From assembly GCF_004364325.1 (NCBI RefSeq), contig NZ_SOCP01000006.1:62001-126000 (forward strand): a DNA stretch of 64,000 nt. The letters are read 5' to 3'. The notes under the pieces are model-generated. The model searched no databases and was not told the origin of the DNA. It was given only the letters and a program-made list of their open reading frames with translations. The translations under genes were made by a program, and so were the position numbers. This document shows positions 50,198 through 58,481 of this stretch, in pieces. The DNA is from Actinophytocola oryzae (lineage in GTDB: Bacteria; Actinomycetota; Actinomycetes; Mycobacteriales; Pseudonocardiaceae). Numbering within the stretch: the first letter of the stretch is position 1; each line of letters begins with the position of its first letter.

Positions 50198-50422
50198 CAC
50201 ACTTCGCAAACAGGTAACGAGATACGCGGTTTCCCCGATGTCGCACATGGGTCGGGGTAAGGTGTTGTACACCACACATCACGGTTAAGACCACGTAAAG
50301 CCGCCGTGATTCGTCCCACAGCGGGCGGACATACGGATCGAGTTGGGGTCAGATCGTATTAGGCAACAGCAGTCCCAAACCGCGCCCTAACTTCATACAG
50401 GGGTGTCCTTGGAGGTGGACTT

Positions 50423-51022
50423 GTGACGGTGGTTGACACCGGCCCAACTACTGATGCCGCTGACGCGGCTGAGGAGCGAAGGCGCTCGTCATACCAACCG
50501 TCCCAGGCACTGCGTGTCGAGCCGCTGATCGGGCTCGAGTGGTCACAAGCCATCGAGCAGTGGGGCGGCGAGAACGCCACCACTCCGGCGGAGACCAGGC
50601 GGTCCTGGGTGCACCGAGCCCCTGAACAGCAGGTCCTCACCCTCTACCGCGCCATCGTCGAGTCCGACCCCGGCGCACCCGCGCCCTGGTGGTTGCGTGC
50701 GCTCGCCGACGGCAAGCTGACCTCCCGCCTCGAGGGCTTCACCGTCGAGGACCGCGTCTCCAAGCTCCTGACCTCCCGTCCCGGCTGGGTGTACGTGCCG
50801 TGGACCAACGACGGCGACTCCGGTTTCTGGGAGTACGTGCCCTCCGAACGCAAGCTCGCCGAGCCAGGCGTACCGACCAGCCTCATGCTGACCGACCGCC
50901 ACCCCGGCTGGATCGACGTGGTCCGTGTGCACGCGGGCGACACGACCCCCGACCCCGTGGCCGTGGCCGGCCTCCCGGACCTGCGTGCCAACCTGGCGAG
51001 AGTGGAATCGCTCGCCCCCTAG
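50423..51022 (+). CDS. Conserved hypothetical protein, unknown
   Basis: Predicted 199-residue soluble protein; I do not recognise a family. The N-terminal 40 residues are probably disordered (DTGPTTDAADAAEERRR), followed by a mixed alpha/beta segment (LEWSQAIEQWGGENATT, TLYRAIVESDPGAPAPWWLRAL) and a C-terminal domain (GWVYVPWTNDGDSGFWEYVP). GTG 50423 has GGAGG at 7-base spacing. Its stop lies 11 bp before trmB and overlaps that gene's -10 box. No obvious link to neighbours. Confidence 0.75.
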   Translation: MTVVDTGPTTDAADAAEERRRSSYQPSQALRVEPLIGLEWSQAIEQWGGENATTPAETRRSWVHRAPEQQVLTLYRAIVESDPGAPAPWWLRALADGKLTSRLEGFTVEDRVSKLLTSRPGWVYVPWTNDGDSGFWEYVPSERKLAEPGVPTSLMLTDRHPGWIDVVRVHAGDTTPDPVAVAGLPDLRANLARVESLAP

Positions 51023-51025
51023 AGT
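51020..51025 (+). promoter_or_regulatory. Putative -10 box for leaderless trmB mRNA
   Basis: TAGAGT ends 8 nt before GTG 51034; its first three bases are the stop codon of the preceding gene. Confidence 0.35.
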
Positions 51026-51033
51026 TCTCCCCC

Positions 51034-51717
51034 GTGGAGGCACCTCGGCGGACTGTTGTCAGCTTCGTTAACCGCGGCGGTCGGATGACCGTCGGCCAGA
51101 CGCGTGCGTGGGAGCGGCTCTGGCCCTCGCTCGGGCAGGATGTCCGGGAGCTGCCGGAGGGGCCGGTGGACCTCGGCGCGTGGTTCGGGCGGTCGGCACC
51201 CGTGACGCTGGAGATCGGTCCCGGCATGGGTGAGACCACCGCGCAGCTCGCCGAGGCCGAGCCGGACGTGAACTACCTGGCCGTCGACGTCTACCCGCCG
51301 GGGCTCGCGCAGCTCATGATGCGCGCGGAGGAGGCGGGGCTCACCAACCTGCGGCTCATGCGCGGGGACGCGGTCGTCCTGCTGGAGGAGCACCTGCCGG
51401 AGGCGTCGCTGGGTGCGGTCCGGATCTACTACCCGGACCCCTGGCCGAAGAAGAAGCACCACAAACGGCGCCTGGTGCAGCCCTCGCTGGTGTCGGTCGT
51501 GGCAGCCCGGCTCGTGCCAGGCGGGACACTGCACCTGGCGACGGACTGGGAGCACTACGCCGAGCACATGCTGGAGGTGTGTTCCGCCGAGCCGCTGTTG
51601 CGCAACCGCCATGACGGGTGGGCACCCCGGCCGCCGTGGCGGCCGCTGACCAAGTTCGAGAGCCGCGCCGAGGAGGAGGGCCGGGTCAGCCGGGATCTCA
51701 TCTTCGAAAGGATCTGA
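51034..51717 (+). CDS. trmB: tRNA (guanine-N7-)-methyltransferase
   Basis: Predicted 227-residue SAM-dependent methyltransferase for m7G46 in tRNA. SAM motif LEIGPGMGETTAQLAE is at about residue 56, and the family signature RIYYPDPWPKKKHHKRRLV is intact. GTG 51034 is preferred because of the -10 box; ATG 51085 is a possible later start. Encoded alone with no rRNA or tRNA genes nearby. Confidence 0.92.
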   Translation: MEAPRRTVVSFVNRGGRMTVGQTRAWERLWPSLGQDVRELPEGPVDLGAWFGRSAPVTLEIGPGMGETTAQLAEAEPDVNYLAVDVYPPGLAQLMMRAEEAGLTNLRLMRGDAVVLLEEHLPEASLGAVRIYYPDPWPKKKHHKRRLVQPSLVSVVAARLVPGGTLHLATDWEHYAEHMLEVCSAEPLLRNRHDGWAPRPPWRPLTKFESRAEEEGRVSRDLIFERI

Positions 51718-51842
51718 CCCCATCGAGTGATTGCAGCGGCGATATAGCCCCGTTCGGGAGCCACCGACAGTAGTTCTCGGCCGCCACGGGCCACACCCCC
51801 GGGTAATCCAGTGTTTCTCGACCGGGGCCGATACCCACAGTT

Positions 51843-52871
51843 GTGACCGCACTGCGCGACGAACCGCACAGCCCGGCACCGCGACCACGCCTACGCGACC
51901 AGTCGGTCCACGGTGAGGCGGAGGAGTTCATCCGCGCCTTCCACCACGCGAGGCCGAAGGCGGGGCACGTGGAGACCCGGCTCGCGAAGGTGCGCGACGA
52001 GCTCACGGCACTCGGCACGTACCGGCACACGCCCGCGGAACTGGCCTACGGTGCCCGCCTCGCGTTGCGGGACAGTGGCTGGTGCCCCGCCGACGTGCCG
52101 TGGCGCGGGTTGCTGGTGCGTGACCTCAGGCAGATCCGCAACAGCGTCGACGTCGCCGCGCAGTGCGTGCAGCACCTGCGGATGTCGACCAACGGGGGCG
52201 CCGTCCGGCCGATGGTGAGCGTGTTCGCGCCGGACACGCCGTGGCGGCCCGGTCCGCGCATCCGCAACGACCAGCTGGTGCGCTACGCCGGGTACACCGA
52301 ACCGGCCCGCGTGCTCGGCGACCGGCGGTACGTGGACTTCACGACCGCGGTCTGCAGGCTGGGCTGGCGACCACCGGCCGGACGCACGGCGTTCGACAAG
52401 CTCCCCCTGGTCGTCCAGACACCGCACGAAGGCATCAGTCTCTTCCCGCTGCCGAAGGCAGTCGTCCGCGAGGTGGCGCTGGAGCACCCCGAGCTGCCGT
52501 GGCTCGCGACGCTCGGCCTGCGGTGGCACGCGGTGCCGGTGATCAGCAACCGGGGGCTGCGCATCGGCGGTGTCACCTACCCCGCGGCGCCGTACAACGG
52601 CGTGTACATCTGCCAGGCCATCGGCGAGGACGTGTTCGCGGAGGACTCCGCGTACGGGCTGGCCCGCGTGGTCGCCGACCGGCTCGGCCTGGACACGACG
52701 TCGGACCGCACGCTGTGGCGCGACCGCGTGGTGGTGGAGCTGAACCGGGCGGTGCTGCACTCCTACGACGCGGCCGACGTGACGATGAAGCACTCGGTGA
52801 CCGGCTTCCTCCCTGCCGGCACCGGTGGTTCGCGGCCCTCGTTCACCTCCTGGGACGAACCGCCCCTGTAG
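51843..52871 (+). CDS. nos: Divergent nitric oxide synthase oxygenase-like protein, C-terminally short
   Basis: Predicted 342-residue protein aligning with the bacterial NOS oxygenase domain: YRHTPAELAYGARLALRDSGWC, STNGGAVRPMVSVF, IRNDQLVRYAGY, GGVTYPAAPYNGVYI and WRDRVVVELNRAVLHSY all have counterparts. The heme-ligand cysteine is Cys81, but the family motif WRNxxRCxGR is altered: Leu75 replaces the Trp that modulates the thiolate and the following residues read PAD. The arginine-binding glutamate appears kept (Glu299). The C-terminus ends about 28 residues after the region where Bacillus NOS has some 65 more, lacking the pterin/dimer WTW segment. GTG 51843. Activity is uncertain; no reductase nearby. 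Confidence 0.85.
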   Translation: MTALRDEPHSPAPRPRLRDQSVHGEAEEFIRAFHHARPKAGHVETRLAKVRDELTALGTYRHTPAELAYGARLALRDSGWCPADVPWRGLLVRDLRQIRNSVDVAAQCVQHLRMSTNGGAVRPMVSVFAPDTPWRPGPRIRNDQLVRYAGYTEPARVLGDRRYVDFTTAVCRLGWRPPAGRTAFDKLPLVVQTPHEGISLFPLPKAVVREVALEHPELPWLATLGLRWHAVPVISNRGLRIGGVTYPAAPYNGVYICQAIGEDVFAEDSAYGLARVVADRLGLDTTSDRTLWRDRVVVELNRAVLHSYDAADVTMKHSVTGFLPAGTGGSRPSFTSWDEPPL

Positions 52872-52912
52872 TCCGTGGCGGACACCCCGCCCGCCTTTGG
52901 CAGGATCTCCGC

Positions 52913-54211
52913 ATGCTGCGACTGCGTGCCCCGATCGTCCTGCCCTGCGATCCCGAGTGCGGGGTCCTGCGTGACGCGGTGGTGGACATCGACGCGGCCG
53001 GGCGGCTCGGCTACGTCGGGCCCGCGGACGGCGCGCCGGAGTCCGACGGCGAGGTCCGGCAGCTACCGGGGATCCTCCTGCCCGGCATGATCAACACGCA
53101 TGCGCACAGCCCCATGACCGTGCTGCGCGGCATGGGTGGCGACCTGCCGCTCATCCGGTGGCTGCGGGAGATCATCTGGCCTGCCGAGGCGAAGCTGACG
53201 TCGCGGGACATCGAGACCGGCATGCTGCTCGGATCCGTCGAGATGCTGCGCAACGGGATCACGACCAGCGTCGAGCAGTACTTCCAGCCGGAGCACCTGA
53301 TCCGCGCGGTGCTCGCGACCGGCGGCAGGGTGGTGCTCGGGCCGGCCATCGTCGACACGCCCGACCACGACTGGCGCGCCCAGCTCGACGAGATCAGCAC
53401 CCGCATCGACGTCGACGGCCTGCGCCCGCACGACCGCGTCGAGCTGGCGTACGGCCCGCACTCCGCCTACACGCTCTCCCCCGAGGCGCTGACGACCGTC
53501 GCGGAGGCGGCCAGGTCGCGAGAGGCGTTGCTGCTGCTGCACGTGGCGGAGTCGGTCGGCGAGGACACCGTCCAGCGCGAGGAGTACGGCTCGGTGCCGA
53601 GACTCCTCGCCTCGATCGGACTGCTCGACGGGCGCATGCTGGCCGCGCACTCGGTCCACCTGTCCGATGAGGACATCGCGTTGTTCGCCGAGCACGACGT
53701 CGCGGTCGCGCACTGCCCTGGCTCGAACGCGAAGCTGGCGTCCGGCATCGCGCGCCTCACGGACCTGCGTGCGGCCGGTGTCCGTGTCGGCATCGGCACG
53801 GACGGCCCGGCCAGCAACGACGACCTGGACCTGTGGGAGGAGATGCGCCTGACCGCGCTGCTCGCCCGTCTGTCCACGATGGACTCCTCGGCGCTGAAGG
53901 CGGCCGACGTCCTGCTGCTGGCGACCCGCGGCGGCGCCGCCGCGATCGGCCGCGACGACCTCGGCGCGCTGGAAACCGGGCGGTGGGCGGACATCGTGCA
54001 CGTCGACGTGTCGTCGGAGGCGTTCACCGGCGGCCTGGCCGTGTCCGACGAGCACCTGCTGGCCAACCTCGTGTGGGCGTCCGGCGCGCGGGACGTGCGG
54101 GACGTGTGGGTGGGTGGCGAGCAGGTGGTCGCCGACCGCGAGCCCGTGAAGGTGGACCGCGACGAGGTCCAGGCCGCCGCGGGCGCGGTGACGAGCCGGA
54201 TCCGCGTCTAG
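52913..54211 (+). CDS. Amidohydrolase (MtaD/SAH-deaminase-like)
   Basis: Predicted 432-residue metal-dependent deaminase or hydrolase. Metal ligands are visible: NTHAHSP (His-x-His) near residue 63, HVAESVGED, AHSVHLSDED and GTDGPASNDD. The overall layout suits MTA/SAH or guanine deaminase-like (cytosine-deaminase superfamily) enzymes; the exact substrate cannot be read. ATG 52913 has AGGATC upstream. It begins 42 bp after the NOS-like gene on the same strand, so they may be co-transcribed. Stop overlaps the converging SDR in CTAG. Confidence 0.88.
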   Translation: MLRLRAPIVLPCDPECGVLRDAVVDIDAAGRLGYVGPADGAPESDGEVRQLPGILLPGMINTHAHSPMTVLRGMGGDLPLIRWLREIIWPAEAKLTSRDIETGMLLGSVEMLRNGITTSVEQYFQPEHLIRAVLATGGRVVLGPAIVDTPDHDWRAQLDEISTRIDVDGLRPHDRVELAYGPHSAYTLSPEALTTVAEAARSREALLLLHVAESVGEDTVQREEYGSVPRLLASIGLLDGRMLAAHSVHLSDEDIALFAEHDVAVAHCPGSNAKLASGIARLTDLRAAGVRVGIGTDGPASNDDLDLWEEMRLTALLARLSTMDSSALKAADVLLLATRGGAAAIGRDDLGALETGRWADIVHVDVSSEAFTGGLAVSDEHLLANLVWASGARDVRDVWVGGEQVVADREPVKVDRDEVQAAAGAVTSRIRV

Positions 54212-54897
54212 CGGTCGGGTTGGCGGATCACGATCTCGTGGACGTGCGCGTCACGGGGTGTCTCGACCGCGGCCCTGACGATGTTCGCGACCGACTCGGG
54301 CCGCATGTACCGCTCCGGGGTGTAGTCGCCGCCCTCGAACTCACGGACCCCGCGCTGCATGTCGGTCGCCGTGCGGCCGGGGTGCACCGACGTCACGCGC
54401 AGCCCGTTCGGCTCCTCCTCGGCCCGCAGCACGTCCGAGAACGCGCGTAGCCCGAACTTGCTTGCCGCGTAGGCACCCCAGCGCGGGTTCGCCCTGATGC
54501 CGGAGCCGGAGTTGACCAGCACGACGTGCCCTCCGGCCGCGCGGAGAGCCGGGAGCAGCAGCCGGGTCAGCTCCGCGACGGCGACGACGTTCAGCTCGTA
54601 CGAGTCGCGCCAGTCGGCCGGGGTGAGGTCGCCGAGCACGCCGAGGCGGGAGATGCCCGCCGAGTGGACGAGCACGTCGAGCCGGTCGACGTCCGCGACC
54701 GCCGCGGCCACGGCCGGGTAGTCCGTCAGCTCCACCGCCAGCGGGCGGGCCGAGGGCAGCGCGGCGGCCACCGACGAGAGCGCCTCCTCGTCGCGGCCGC
54801 CGAGCAGCAGGTCGTGGGTGGCACCCAGTGCCTCGGCGACGGCCTTGCCGATACCCCGGGACGCACCGGTGATCAGGGCCAAAGGTCGATCAGTCAT
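54208..54897 (-). CDS. Short-chain dehydrogenase/reductase
   Basis: Predicted 229-residue NAD(P)-binding oxidoreductase. Cofactor motif ITGASRGIGKAVAEALG at the N-terminus; NNAG region reads VHSAGISRLG; catalytic residues are Ser in VNSGSG, Tyr and Lys in YAASKFGLRA. ATG 54897 has TATCGT 7 nt upstream (leaderless) and the longer frame to 54930 lacks a ribosome site. Substrate unknown. Confidence 0.9.
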   Translation of the reverse strand: MTDRPLALITGASRGIGKAVAEALGATHDLLLGGRDEEALSSVAAALPSARPLAVELTDYPAVAAAVADVDRLDVLVHSAGISRLGVLGDLTPADWRDSYELNVVAVAELTRLLLPALRAAGGHVVLVNSGSGIRANPRWGAYAASKFGLRAFSDVLRAEEEPNGLRVTSVHPGRTATDMQRGVREFEGGDYTPERYMRPESVANIVRAAVETPRDAHVHEIVIRQPDR

Positions 54898-54904
54898 GGC
54901 CCCA

Positions 54905-54910
54905 ACGATA
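54905..54910 (-). promoter_or_regulatory. Putative -10 box for leaderless SDR mRNA
   Basis: TATCGT on the minus strand ends 7 nt before ATG 54897. Confidence 0.45.
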
Positions 54911-54954
54911 CGAAGTGGCCCTTCTTCCACCGGGGTGACCAGGTATCCGCAGGC

Positions 54955-55650
54955 TCAGGTGATCGCGTTCTCCAGCACGTTGCCCGCCGAGTCCCTGGCG
55001 GTGTACCCGAGCCCGGCGTAGGTCTCGGGGAACTCGGCCAGGTAGTAGGCGGCACCCGGGGTCCTGGTCACCTGACGGACCTCGACCGGCCGCCCGTAGG
55101 CCTCACGCACCTCCAGGTCCGTGACCTGCGGCGCCGTGACGAACAGCATCAGTTTCGGCAGAGGCCCGCCGTAGAGCACATCGCCCAGGACGGGGCGGGT
55201 GAGCACGAGTGACCCTGGTGGCTGCGGAGTGGGCCAGGACGGCACGATGCCGCAGTACCCGGCCACGGGATTCTCGTCACTGGGCAACGCGTCGAGGCAG
55301 TAGTGCTCGCCGTCGGCCTGTGCCGTCACCGTCAGGACGGCCTTCTTCTCGACGCCGTGATCGGTGAACCGCCCCAGCTCGACCTCGCCCGTCGGCGGGC
55401 CGCTCTCCTGAACACGGGTGGTCGTCGGGCCGGGCGGGCTCGCGACCCGGCCACTCCGCCCGGTCAGTGCCAGCGGCACCGCGATGCCGACGACCACCAC
55501 GGCGACCACGGCCGCGACCACGAGCAGCGGCCGGTGGCCCCCACGTTCGGTGAGCCGTCGATCGAGCATGGCGCGGGCGTGCCTGGTCGGCGGCAGCGTG
55601 TCGGCGCGGTCGTGGAGCGTCGTCCGCAGGCGGTCCTCGAGGTCGTTCAT
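54955..55650 (-). CDS. Single-pass membrane protein, partner of SigE-family sigma factor
   Basis: Predicted 231-residue protein with an N-terminal cytosolic segment of 40 residues, one transmembrane helix at about 42-63 (LLVVAAVVAVVVVGIAVPLAL) and an extracytoplasmic domain with two cysteines that could pair (EHYCLDAL, AGYCGIVP). ATG 55650 overlaps the stop of the sigma gene, so the two are translationally coupled. The arrangement fits an anti-sigma factor but the usual HxxxCxxC zinc motif is absent, so it may be a different kind of regulator or an effector. Confidence 0.7.
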   Translation of the reverse strand: MNDLEDRLRTTLHDRADTLPPTRHARAMLDRRLTERGGHRPLLVVAAVVAVVVVGIAVPLALTGRSGRVASPPGPTTTRVQESGPPTGEVELGRFTDHGVEKKAVLTVTAQADGEHYCLDALPSDENPVAGYCGIVPSWPTPQPPGSLVLTRPVLGDVLYGGPLPKLMLFVTAPQVTDLEVREAYGRPVEVRQVTRTPGAAYYLAEFPETYAGLGYTARDSAGNVLENAIT

Positions 55651-56156
55651 CGGGCGTCCTCCCCGGCCAGCGCGTCACGCATCGCGGCCATGGCGTGGTT
55701 GGTGGTGGCCTTCACGGTGCCGACCGCGATGCCGAGCGTGTCGGCGATCGCCTGCTGGTCGAGGTCGAGCCAGTAGCGGAGCACCAGCACCTGGCGCTGC
55801 CGCCTGGTCAGCGTCGCGAGCGCGTCCCACACCGCCTGGTTGGCCAGCGCCAGCGACTCGGCCGACGCGGCGTCCGTGCCACGCTCACGCGGTGCGCGGC
55901 GCACGATGCGCAGGTGCCGCAGCCGGGAGTGCGACAGGTTCACGACCGTCCTGCGCAGGTAGGCAGGCGCCTTGTCCGCACCGGCCAGCGCCGCCCACCG
56001 GTCGTGCAGGCGGACGAACGCCTCCTGCGCGATGTTCTCCGGGTCGTCCGCGCCGAGCAGGAAGGCCAGCCGCTTCATCGGCTCGAAACACCTGTCGAAC
56101 AACGCGTCGAACCCCGCACGGTCGGTGCGGGGTCCTGGCTCGGTTGCCGTGTTCAC
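55647..56156 (-). CDS. SigE-family RNA polymerase sigma factor (ECF-like)
   Basis: Predicted 169-residue sigma factor. Region 2 is about residues 15-80 (FDALFDRCFEPMKRLAFLLGADDPENIAQEAFVRLHDRW), region 4 about 110-160 (LATLTRRQRQVLVLRYWLDLDQQAIADTLGIAVGTVKATTNHAM). The SigE family (M. SigE50) is typical of actinobacteria. GTG 56156 follows AAGGGGG. Overlaps the membrane-protein gene by 4 bp, which may regulate it. Confidence 0.92.
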   Translation of the reverse strand: MNTATEPGPRTDRAGFDALFDRCFEPMKRLAFLLGADDPENIAQEAFVRLHDRWAALAGADKAPAYLRRTVVNLSHSRLRHLRIVRRAPRERGTDAASAESLALANQAVWDALATLTRRQRQVLVLRYWLDLDQQAIADTLGIAVGTVKATTNHAMAAMRDALAGEDAR

Positions 56157-56187
56157 ACCCCCTTGACGCCTTCGGGGGCCGAAAGGG

Positions 56188-56817
56188 TTAGAAGCCGATT
56201 TCCTCCCGGATCAGCACCACGGTCCCACGGGTGGGGTCGTACTCACGCTCCATCACCAGCAGCTTGCCGATGAACGACTGGTGGCCGAACTGGAGCAGGC
56301 GGTCGTACTCCCTCGGGTAGGTGTAGGTGCGGACCCTGCGGAACGCGGTCTCGAGGTCCGGCACGACCTTCTGCCCGCCCACGACCCAGATCGCCTTCTC
56401 CGCACCTGCCGCGTACGGGGCGAACTGCGAACCGCTCGCCGAGGCGACGACCATGACCCCGTCCTCGGTCACGGCGTGCACACTGCCGACGACGACGTCC
56501 GGGGCGGCACCCATGGTGATCTGCGTGCGGATGTCCTTCGGGTCGACGTCCGCGAGCCTGGCGCGCACCGAGACGAAGTCCCCGCCGTCGTCGATGTCGG
56601 CGAGCAGCCCGGAATGGCGCAGCGTCTCGCTGTTGGCGGTGAAGATCGCCTTGTCGCGAGGGAGCAGGTCGCGGACGAGTGCGCGGGCGTCGGCGACCGT
56701 GTCGACGACGTGGCTGGTGTAGCCCCGCTCACGCAGGCCCTTCGCCGCGCGGCTGAGCGCCTCGTCGTCGGCGACGGCGGCGAACGACTCGTCGACCGGG
56801 AGCGCTTCGGTGGTCAT
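56188..56817 (-). CDS. LUD (LutC/YkgG) domain protein
   Basis: Predicted 209-residue protein of the lactate-utilisation LutC family (AIFTANSETLRHSGLL, DIRTQITMGAAPDVVVGSVHAV, GAEKAIWVVGGQKVVPDLETA). LutC is normally encoded with LutA and LutB; here it stands alone, so its role is unknown. ATG 56817 follows GGGGAACC. Divergent from the HxlR gene; the operator-like dyad at 56833 lies between them, so it may be the target. Confidence 0.85.
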   Translation of the reverse strand: MTTEALPVDESFAAVADDEALSRAAKGLRERGYTSHVVDTVADARALVRDLLPRDKAIFTANSETLRHSGLLADIDDGGDFVSVRARLADVDPKDIRTQITMGAAPDVVVGSVHAVTEDGVMVVASASGSQFAPYAAGAEKAIWVVGGQKVVPDLETAFRRVRTYTYPREYDRLLQFGHQSFIGKLLVMEREYDPTRGTVVLIREEIGF

Positions 56818-56832
56818 GGTTCCCCTTCAGCA

Positions 56833-56855
56833 GTCAGTTCCGATTGGTAACTGAC
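56833..56855. promoter_or_regulatory. Candidate HxlR operator
   Basis: GTCAGTT (56833-56839) and AACTGAC (56849-56855) form a perfect 7-bp inverted repeat with a 9-bp spacer in the divergent promoter between the LUD and HxlR genes. HxlR-family regulators bind such dyads. Confidence 0.5.
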
Positions 56856-56926
56856 CCCATCGTGAGGAACTATGGTGACGTCCGAAAGATTGCACCTTTT
56901 CCTGCGTCAGTGAGGTGGGGGTAACC

Positions 56927-57310
56927 GTGCAGGTGGACGACGCGCGACAGGCGCGGATGTGTTACGCGCGACAGGTGCTCGACCGTATCGCCGACAAGTG
57001 GTCGCTCTCGGTCGTCCACCAGCTCAGCACGACCCCGGTGATGCGGTTCACCGAGCTGCAGCGCGGCATCGACGGCATCAGTCAGCGCATGCTCACCTCG
57101 ACCGTGCGTGCGCTGGAGCGCGACGGCCTGGTCGAGCGCACGGTCCACCCGGTCGTGCCGCCGAGGGTCGACTACCGCCTGACACCGCTCGGCACGACGT
57201 TGATGAGCACGGTGTGCTCCCTCATGACGTGGGCCGTCGAGCACGCCGACGACATCGACCAGGCCCGCGCGGCCTACGACGAGAAGGCCGCGCGGGACCA
57301 GGTCGGCTAG
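56927..57310 (+). CDS. HxlR family transcriptional regulator
   Basis: Predicted 127-residue winged-helix regulator. ADKWSLSVVHQLSTTPVMRFTELQRGIDGISQRMLTSTVRALERDGLVER is the HxlR signature. It has a near N-terminal cysteine (RMCYARQ) that could sense redox or electrophiles, as in HypR/YodB relatives. GTG 56927 follows GAGGTGGGGG; GTG 56915 is an alternative. It is the likely regulator of the divergent LUD gene. Stop overlaps ino1 in a CTAG. Confidence 0.9.
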   Translation: MQVDDARQARMCYARQVLDRIADKWSLSVVHQLSTTPVMRFTELQRGIDGISQRMLTSTVRALERDGLVERTVHPVVPPRVDYRLTPLGTTLMSTVCSLMTWAVEHADDIDQARAAYDEKAARDQVG

Positions 57311-58398
57311 CGCTCCACCTCGCCCGCGATGAACTTCTCCACCGCGTCGTAGGCCTCGGAGTCGGAGTACTGCTCGGGCGGCGACTTCATGAAGTACGAG
57401 GACGCCGACAGGATCGGGCCGCCGATGCCCCGGTCGAGCGCGATCTTGGCGGCCCGGACGGCGTCGATGATCACGCCGGCCGAGTTGGGCGAGTCCCAGA
57501 CCTCGAGCTTGTACTCGAGGCTCAGCGGCACGTCGCCGAACGCCTTGCCCTCGAGCCGCACGTAGGCGAACTTGCGGTCGTCGAGCCAGGGCACGTGGTC
57601 GGACGGTCCGATGTGGACGTCCGCCTTGGCCATCTCGTGCGGGATCTGCGAGGTGACCGCCTGCGTCTTGGAGATCTTCTTGGACTGGAGGCGCTTGCGC
57701 TCCAGCATGTTCATGAAGTCCATGTTGCCGCCGAAGTTGAGCTGGTAGGTGCGCAGCAGCTCGACTCCCCGGTCCTCGAAGAGCTTGGCGAGCACGCGGT
57801 GCGTGATGGTGGCGCCGACCTGGGACTTGATGTCGTCGCCGACGATCGGCACGCCCGCCTCGGTGAACTTGGCGGCCCACACCGGGTCGGACGCGATGAA
57901 CACCGGCAGCGCGTTGACGAACGCGACACCGGCGTCGATGGCGGCCTGCGCGTAGAAGCGGTCGGCGTCCTCCGAGCCGACCGGCAGGTACGACACCAGC
58001 ACGTCGACCTCGGCCTCGCGCAGGGCGGCGACCATGTCGACGGGCTTCTCGTCCGACTCGGTGATGATCTCCCGGTAGTAGTCGCCGAGACCGTCGAAGG
58101 TGTGGCCGCGCTGGACCGTGACCCCCAGCGGTGGCACGTCGCAGATCTTGATCGTGTTGTTCTCGCTCGCGACGATCGCCTCGGACAGGTCGCGGCCGAC
58201 CTTCTTGGCGTCGACGTCGAACGCGGCGACGAACTCCACGTCCCGGACGTGGTAGTCGCCGAACTGCACGTGCATCAGACCGGGTACGCGGGTCTCCGGG
58301 TCGGCGTCACGGTAGTAGTGCACGCCCTGCACCAGCGACGCGGCACAGTTGCCGACGCCGATGATGGCCACCCGGACACTGCGACGCTGTTCGCCCAT
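57307..58398 (-). CDS. ino1: Inositol-3-phosphate synthase
   Basis: Predicted 363-residue NAD-dependent enzyme converting glucose 6-phosphate to inositol 3-phosphate, source of phosphatidylinositol and mycothiol. N-terminal Rossmann motif VAIIGVGNCAASLVQG, active-site strands LLRTYQLNFGGNMDF and SPNSAGVIIDAVRAAKIA are typical of the actinobacterial form. ATG 58398 follows GAGGGAG. It lies 83 bp downstream of the padR gene on the same strand, as in other actinobacteria, so PadR may control it. Confidence 0.97.
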   Translation of the reverse strand: MGEQRRSVRVAIIGVGNCAASLVQGVHYYRDADPETRVPGLMHVQFGDYHVRDVEFVAAFDVDAKKVGRDLSEAIVASENNTIKICDVPPLGVTVQRGHTFDGLGDYYREIITESDEKPVDMVAALREAEVDVLVSYLPVGSEDADRFYAQAAIDAGVAFVNALPVFIASDPVWAAKFTEAGVPIVGDDIKSQVGATITHRVLAKLFEDRGVELLRTYQLNFGGNMDFMNMLERKRLQSKKISKTQAVTSQIPHEMAKADVHIGPSDHVPWLDDRKFAYVRLEGKAFGDVPLSLEYKLEVWDSPNSAGVIIDAVRAAKIALDRGIGGPILSASSYFMKSPPEQYSDSEAYDAVEKFIAGEVER

Positions 58399-58481
58399 GC
58401 CGGTACTCCCTCTTCCTGTCTGCCCCGGCCGGTCCCGGCCGTGGCGATGTCCGACGCAGATCCGCACTGACCTGCCGGCGT

